DNA of 9,442 nt from assembly GCA_030830465.1 (NCBI GenBank), contig JAURMY010000090.1, forward strand, positions 1-9,442, written 5' to 3'. Shown here in pieces: positions 6,728-9,442 of the stretch (positions are counted from its first letter, which is position 1; every line of letters begins with the position of its first letter). Origin of the DNA: Alphaproteobacteria bacterium. GTDB taxonomy: Bacteria; Pseudomonadota; Alphaproteobacteria; Rhodobacterales; Rhodobacteraceae. A program made the position numbers and the translations under genes. Under the pieces are notes generated by a model that was not told the origin of the DNA, made no database searches, and was given only the letters and a program-made list of their open reading frames with translations.

Positions 6728-8368
6728 TCAGGCGACGGCGTGTTTCGCCGCCTGATCCTTCAGTATGAATTTCTGGATCTTGCCGCTGGCGGTGCGCGGC
6801 ATCGCCGGAATGATTTCCAGCGCCTCGGGCCAGTATTGTTTGGCCGCCCCATTTTTGGTCATCAGCGCAATGACATCGTCCATGGTGAAACTGGCCCCGT
6901 CTTTCAGCGCCAGAAACAGGCAACCGCGTTCGCCCATGCGGGGGTCGGGATAGCCGACGATGGCGGCATCCACCACATCGGGATGGGCATAGAACATCGC
7001 CTCGATCTCGACCACCGGCACGTTCTCGCCGCCCCGGATGATGATGTCCTTGGACCGCCCGTCGATGCGGATATAGCCCTCGGCGTCCATATAGGCCAGA
7101 TCGCCGGTGTCAAACCAACCCTCGGCCCCGCGTCCGGCAAGGCCGGGTTTCTTGTAATAGCCCAGAAATTGCTGCGATCCCCGGAAGTATAGCCGCCCGG
7201 TCTCGCCGGTGGGCAGGGGGGCCAAGTCCTCGTCCGCGATCAACAGTTCCACACCGTCCACCGCACGACCGTCAGTGGTCGCGGATTTCTCGAACGCGCG
7301 TTCGGGTTCGGTCAAAGTGCCGGCCAGGGACTCGGTCATGCCCCACAGGGATGACACCCGCAGGTTCAGCAATTTGGTTGCATTGGCGATCACCGGCGGG
7401 GGGATTTGCGCGCCGCCGCACAGGAATGTGCTAAGCTTGGGTGCAGGGGACCCGGCCCCGACGACCCGGCAGATATCGGCCAGAAACGGCGTGGCCCCGG
7501 CCATATGGCTGACGCCATCGCGCACCATGATTTCGGTTGCCGCAGCCCCGTCCCAGACATCCATCATCACCACGGTTGAACCGTAATAAAGCGCCTGAAC
7601 CATAACAGCAGTATAGCCAGTCATATGGCCAAACGGGGTTGATCCGATATGCACATCGGCTGGCGACAGACCGAACCGGTCGCCCAGCGATTTCACGCAG
7701 GCGATCATCGTGTTACAGCAATGCATGACGCCCTTGGGTTCGCCGGTCGTGCCCGAGGTATACATCAGCACGCACATTGCGCCGGGGTCGATCCGCGCGA
7801 CATCCGCAGCGGCCAGAGGTTTCGCCGGGGATTTGGTGATCGCATTTTCCCAAGAATTCGCGCCGGCCCCATCCACCACGATGACGTTTTTCAGATCCGG
7901 CAATTCGGGGCGCAGACCCTCCAGCATCGCCTCGAAATCATGGCCGCGAAAGCTTTTCGGGATCACGATGCCTTTGGTGTCGGCGAATTTCAGCATGAAG
8001 CGCAATTCCCGCTCGCGGAAGATATGCATGAGCGGATTGGGGATCGCACCGATCCGGGTCAGCGCGTAAGAGGCGATGACAAATTCGGCCCAGTTCGGCA
8101 GCATGATCGCCACCACATCGCCCTTGCCGATCCCCATCGCGCTGAAGGCCCCGGCGGCTTTGGCGACTGCATCGCCAAGATCTTTATAAGATATGGTCCG
8201 CACAGGTGCGGCATAGCCCGCGTCATGGCGGTAGGAGATCAGCGCCGGTTTGTTAGGGTCTGCCGCAATCGCCCGGTCCAGCAGGTCGTCAAAGGTCAGG
8301 TCCTGCCACCAGCCTTCGGCCCGCATTGCCTTGGCATGTGCCGCCCGATCGAATTTTTGCACTGTCAT
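6728..8368 (-). CDS. AMP-forming acyl-CoA synthetase (cyclohexanecarboxylate-CoA ligase-like)
   Basis: Activates a carboxylic acid with ATP and CoA through an acyl-adenylate, the entry step of the operon. At 546 residues it is full length for the ANL superfamily. The phosphate loop YTSGTTGEPKG lies at 203-213, the Mg/adenylate motif WGMTES at 342-347 with E346, the ribose-binding FDTGD at 419-423, the hinge DGRSKDIIIRGGENV follows, and the catalytic C-terminal Lys is K530 (PRTASGKIQK). The N-terminal style (GWWQDLTFDDLLDRAIA) resembles enzymes annotated as cyclohexanecarboxylate-CoA ligases or short/medium-chain synthetases, but the substrate cannot be fixed from sequence. In the Lva pathway the matching gene is lvaE. 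The start is supported by GGGAGAG at 8373-8379, four bases upstream. It is the first gene after the operator-like leader and therefore probably the promoter-proximal cistron. Confidence 0.94.
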   Translation of the reverse strand: MTVQKFDRAAHAKAMRAEGWWQDLTFDDLLDRAIAADPNKPALISYRHDAGYAAPVRTISYKDLGDAVAKAAGAFSAMGIGKGDVVAIMLPNWAEFVIASYALTRIGAIPNPLMHIFRERELRFMLKFADTKGIVIPKSFRGHDFEAMLEGLRPELPDLKNVIVVDGAGANSWENAITKSPAKPLAAADVARIDPGAMCVLMYTSGTTGEPKGVMHCCNTMIACVKSLGDRFGLSPADVHIGSTPFGHMTGYTAVMVQALYYGSTVVMMDVWDGAAATEIMVRDGVSHMAGATPFLADICRVVGAGSPAPKLSTFLCGGAQIPPPVIANATKLLNLRVSSLWGMTESLAGTLTEPERAFEKSATTDGRAVDGVELLIADEDLAPLPTGETGRLYFRGSQQFLGYYKKPGLAGRGAEGWFDTGDLAYMDAEGYIRIDGRSKDIIIRGGENVPVVEIEAMFYAHPDVVDAAIVGYPDPRMGERGCLFLALKDGASFTMDDVIALMTKNGAAKQYWPEALEIIPAMPRTASGKIQKFILKDQAAKHAVA

Positions 8369-8403
8369 TTGACTCTCCCGCGTTGGTTCCCGATCTGTCT
8401 TTC

Positions 8404-8450
8404 GCAGATATCGTAAACTAGTATACTATACTAAACCACATTATATCTGC
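8404..8450 (-). promoter_or_regulatory. Nested palindromic operator/promoter region of the five-gene operon
   Basis: This lies in the 112-base gap before the synthetase gene. The inner element is a perfect 15-bp palindrome, TAGTATA-C-TATACTA (8419-8433). Outside it, GCAGATAT (8404-8411) and ATATCTGC (8443-8450) are perfect 8-bp inverted arms. Centres are at 8426 and 8427, so the two dyads are almost concentric. The size and AT-richness suit a TetR- or GntR-type repressor site, families that often control acyl-CoA catabolism; no regulator gene is in the window. A possible -35 TTGACC reads on the minus strand at 8454-8459, but the best -10-like hexamers within the palindrome are 18-20 bases away and imperfect, so the exact promoter is uncertain. 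Confidence 0.55.
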
Positions 8451-8480
8451 CCCGGTCAATAGGCCGCGCTGCGCTGCCGC

Positions 8481-9442
8481 TTAGTAAACGAACCGTCCGG
8501 CCGGGTGGGTAGAGCTTATCCCGCCATCGACCGGAATCAACTGGCCATCCACATAGGCCGCATCGTCGCTGGCCAGAAAGGCCGCGACAGCCGCCTGATC
8601 CTCGACATATCCGGGGCGCTGCATCGGGGTCAGCTTGCCCAGACGGTCCTCTTTGCCGACATTGCGCGCCCAGTCGAACATCGGCTTGGTCAAGCCGGTT
8701 TCCGTCAGGCCGGGCAGGATCGCATTGACCCGCACGTTCTTGCCGGCGAATGCATTTGCCGCCGTCATTGTCAGGTGGTTGACCCCGGCCTTGGCGGCAC
8801 CATAAGCCTCGGTTCCGCCACGGGCGCGCAGACTGCCGGTCGAGGAATTGAGGATGATCGACCCGCCGCCATTGTCACACATATATTTGCCCGCCAGCTT
8901 GCAGGCGACAAAGGCGGTGACGACATTATCCTGAAACATGCCGGTCCATTGATCCACGCTTTGCTCCAGAAACGGTTTGACTGAATCCGTGTTGCCGGCA
9001 TTGGCAAAGAACACCTTCAGCCCGCCGAAATGCGCGACACAGTGGTCAATCGCCGCCTGCATCTGCGCCTCGTCCCCCGCATCGGCAACAAACAGGTCGG
9101 CCACACCGCCCGCCGCCGTGATCATCGCCACGGTTTCTTCCAGCGGCGCGGTGAGCTCATGGAAATCGAAGTACGGGTGCTCCAGGGTTTCTTGCGGAAT
9201 TTCCAGCTGGCTGACCACGCGGCGGCGCGGGTACACGCCGAAACAACCGGCGTGCCCTTTGGCGTCGACCACTTCCTTGGGGAAGAAATCGACAATTTCC
9301 TGCTCGGTGGTTTTCGGGTCGAACACCAGCACCATGGCCTGATAGGCATTGAAGCCGTAAACCTTTTCCAGCAGCTCGAACACCTTGAAGCCCGGCGGGC
9401 GATAGGCCACTTCGCCGAAGTACATGGTGCCGTCGCTGGTGA
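8481..9442 (-). CDS. Chimeric frame: ATP-grasp-like segment joined to an SDR lacking its N-terminus
   Basis: The frame stays open from the right edge to the TAA at 8481. From about 9140 downwards it is a classical SDR: ANAG in VFFANAGN, S195 (NSSTGS), Y208 and K212 (YGAAK), numbered from the ATG at 9425, and the late block VNAILPGLTETGLTKPM. The usual first ~55 residues with TGxxxGIG are missing. In their place are about 95 residues unlike any SDR. Without the dinucleotide-binding motif the protein should not be an active dehydrogenase, so this is either a misassembly or a broken/recombined gene. The ATG at 9425 is internal, since codons T-S-D-G-T precede it. The SDR part probably belongs to the same catabolic locus: it reads in the same direction, 112 bases upstream of the synthetase gene. 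The SDR call is secure; the reality of the fusion is doubtful. Confidence 0.8.
   Translation of the reverse strand, partial: TSDGTMYFGEVAYRPPGFKVFELLEKVYGFNAYQAMVLVFDPKTTEQEIVDFFPKEVVDAKGHAGCFGVYPRRRVVSQLEIPQETLEHPYFDFHELTAPLEETVAMITAAGGVADLFVADAGDEAQMQAAIDHCVAHFGGLKVFFANAGNTDSVKPFLEQSVDQWTGMFQDNVVTAFVACKLAGKYMCDNGGGSIILNSSTGSLRARGGTEAYGAAKAGVNHLTMTAANAFAGKNVRVNAILPGLTETGLTKPMFDWARNVGKEDRLGKLTPMQRPGYVEDQAAVAAFLASDDAAYVDGQLIPVDGGISSTHPAGRFVY
9138..9442 (-). other. Foreign-looking segment: C-terminal part of an ATP-grasp-type ligase
   Basis: About 100 codons, read with codons T-S-D-G-T before M-Y-F-G-E. The motif GEVAYRPPG followed by a helix and VYGFNAYQAM is like the end of an ATP-grasp domain in carboxylate-amine ligases, where an acidic metal ligand precedes a Gly-rich R-P-P-G turn. 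After it come HAGCFGVYP and FDFHELTAP. I recognise the fold only tentatively. Codon style differs from the adjoining SDR: Tyr is TAC in four of six cases here, against TAT in four of five in the SDR part; Phe is TTC throughout. The style reminds me of Pseudomonas. The joint with SDR sequence falls near EETVAMI (about 9120-9140). It runs off the window, so the start is not seen. Confidence 0.5.

Noticed and set aside
6383..7192. 269-codon plus-strand frame opposite the ACAD and synthetase genes
   Set aside because: It spans the junction of two real minus-strand genes and has no protein-family features.
8444..8459. TTGACC and TATAAT on the minus strand as one sigma-70 promoter
   Set aside because: Only eight bases separate TTGACC (8454-8459) from the TATAAT-like hexamer, far less than the 16-18 needed, so the two cannot act as one promoter.

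Overview
The window looks like chromosomal DNA of a GC-rich alphaproteobacterium, most likely of the Rhodobacterales/Roseobacter type. This rests on overall codon use, weak promoter-like sequences, tightly overlapping catabolic genes, and an intergenic motif (CCTCCGGCGGGGATATTT) that I recall as common in that group. The assignment is an inference. The right-hand ~300 bases have a different codon style and probably a different origin.

Layout. (1) Plus strand, 1-2712: the 3' part of a family III (CaiB/BaiF) CoA-transferase gene, overlapping by 4 bases a GMC-family flavin alcohol dehydrogenase gene. (2) 2713-2907: a convergent intergenic region with a long imperfect stem-loop made of two inverted copies of a motif, probably the shared 3' end of both transcription units. 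(3) Minus strand, 8368 down to 2908: a compact five-gene operon, read in the order acyl-CoA synthetase, acyl-CoA dehydrogenase, aminoglycoside-phosphotransferase-like (APH) kinase, nitroreductase-family flavoprotein, short-chain dehydrogenase (SDR). Junctions are 24 bases, a 4-base GTGA overlap, a 4-base ATGA overlap, and 9 bases. (4) 8369-8480: the operon leader, with a 15-bp AT-rich palindrome nested inside a second, almost concentric inverted repeat, a likely operator/promoter region. (5) Minus strand, 8481 to the right edge: an open frame whose first part resembles the C-terminus of an ATP-grasp ligase and whose second part is an SDR lacking its Rossmann N-terminus. This is a chimera, either an assembly artefact or a real recombination.

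How the genes may work together. The operon activates a carboxylic acid to its CoA thioester and then processes it with an ACAD, an APH-type kinase and an SDR. The same set (synthetase, APH kinase, ACAD, SDR) forms the levulinate pathway of Pseudomonas putida (LvaE, LvaA, LvaC, LvaD). There a 4-oxoacyl-CoA is reduced, phosphorylated on the 4-hydroxyl and dephosphorylated by elimination. In animals, the kinase and ACAD are fused in ACAD10/ACAD11. I therefore propose that the operon degrades a 4-hydroxy or 4-oxo acid, or a related branched or alicyclic acid. The nitroreductase is an unusual extra member. The plus-strand pair (CoA transferase plus alcohol oxidase) could serve a related CoA-dependent route, but nothing in the sequence proves a link. 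No tRNA, rRNA, CRISPR array or insertion sequence was seen.
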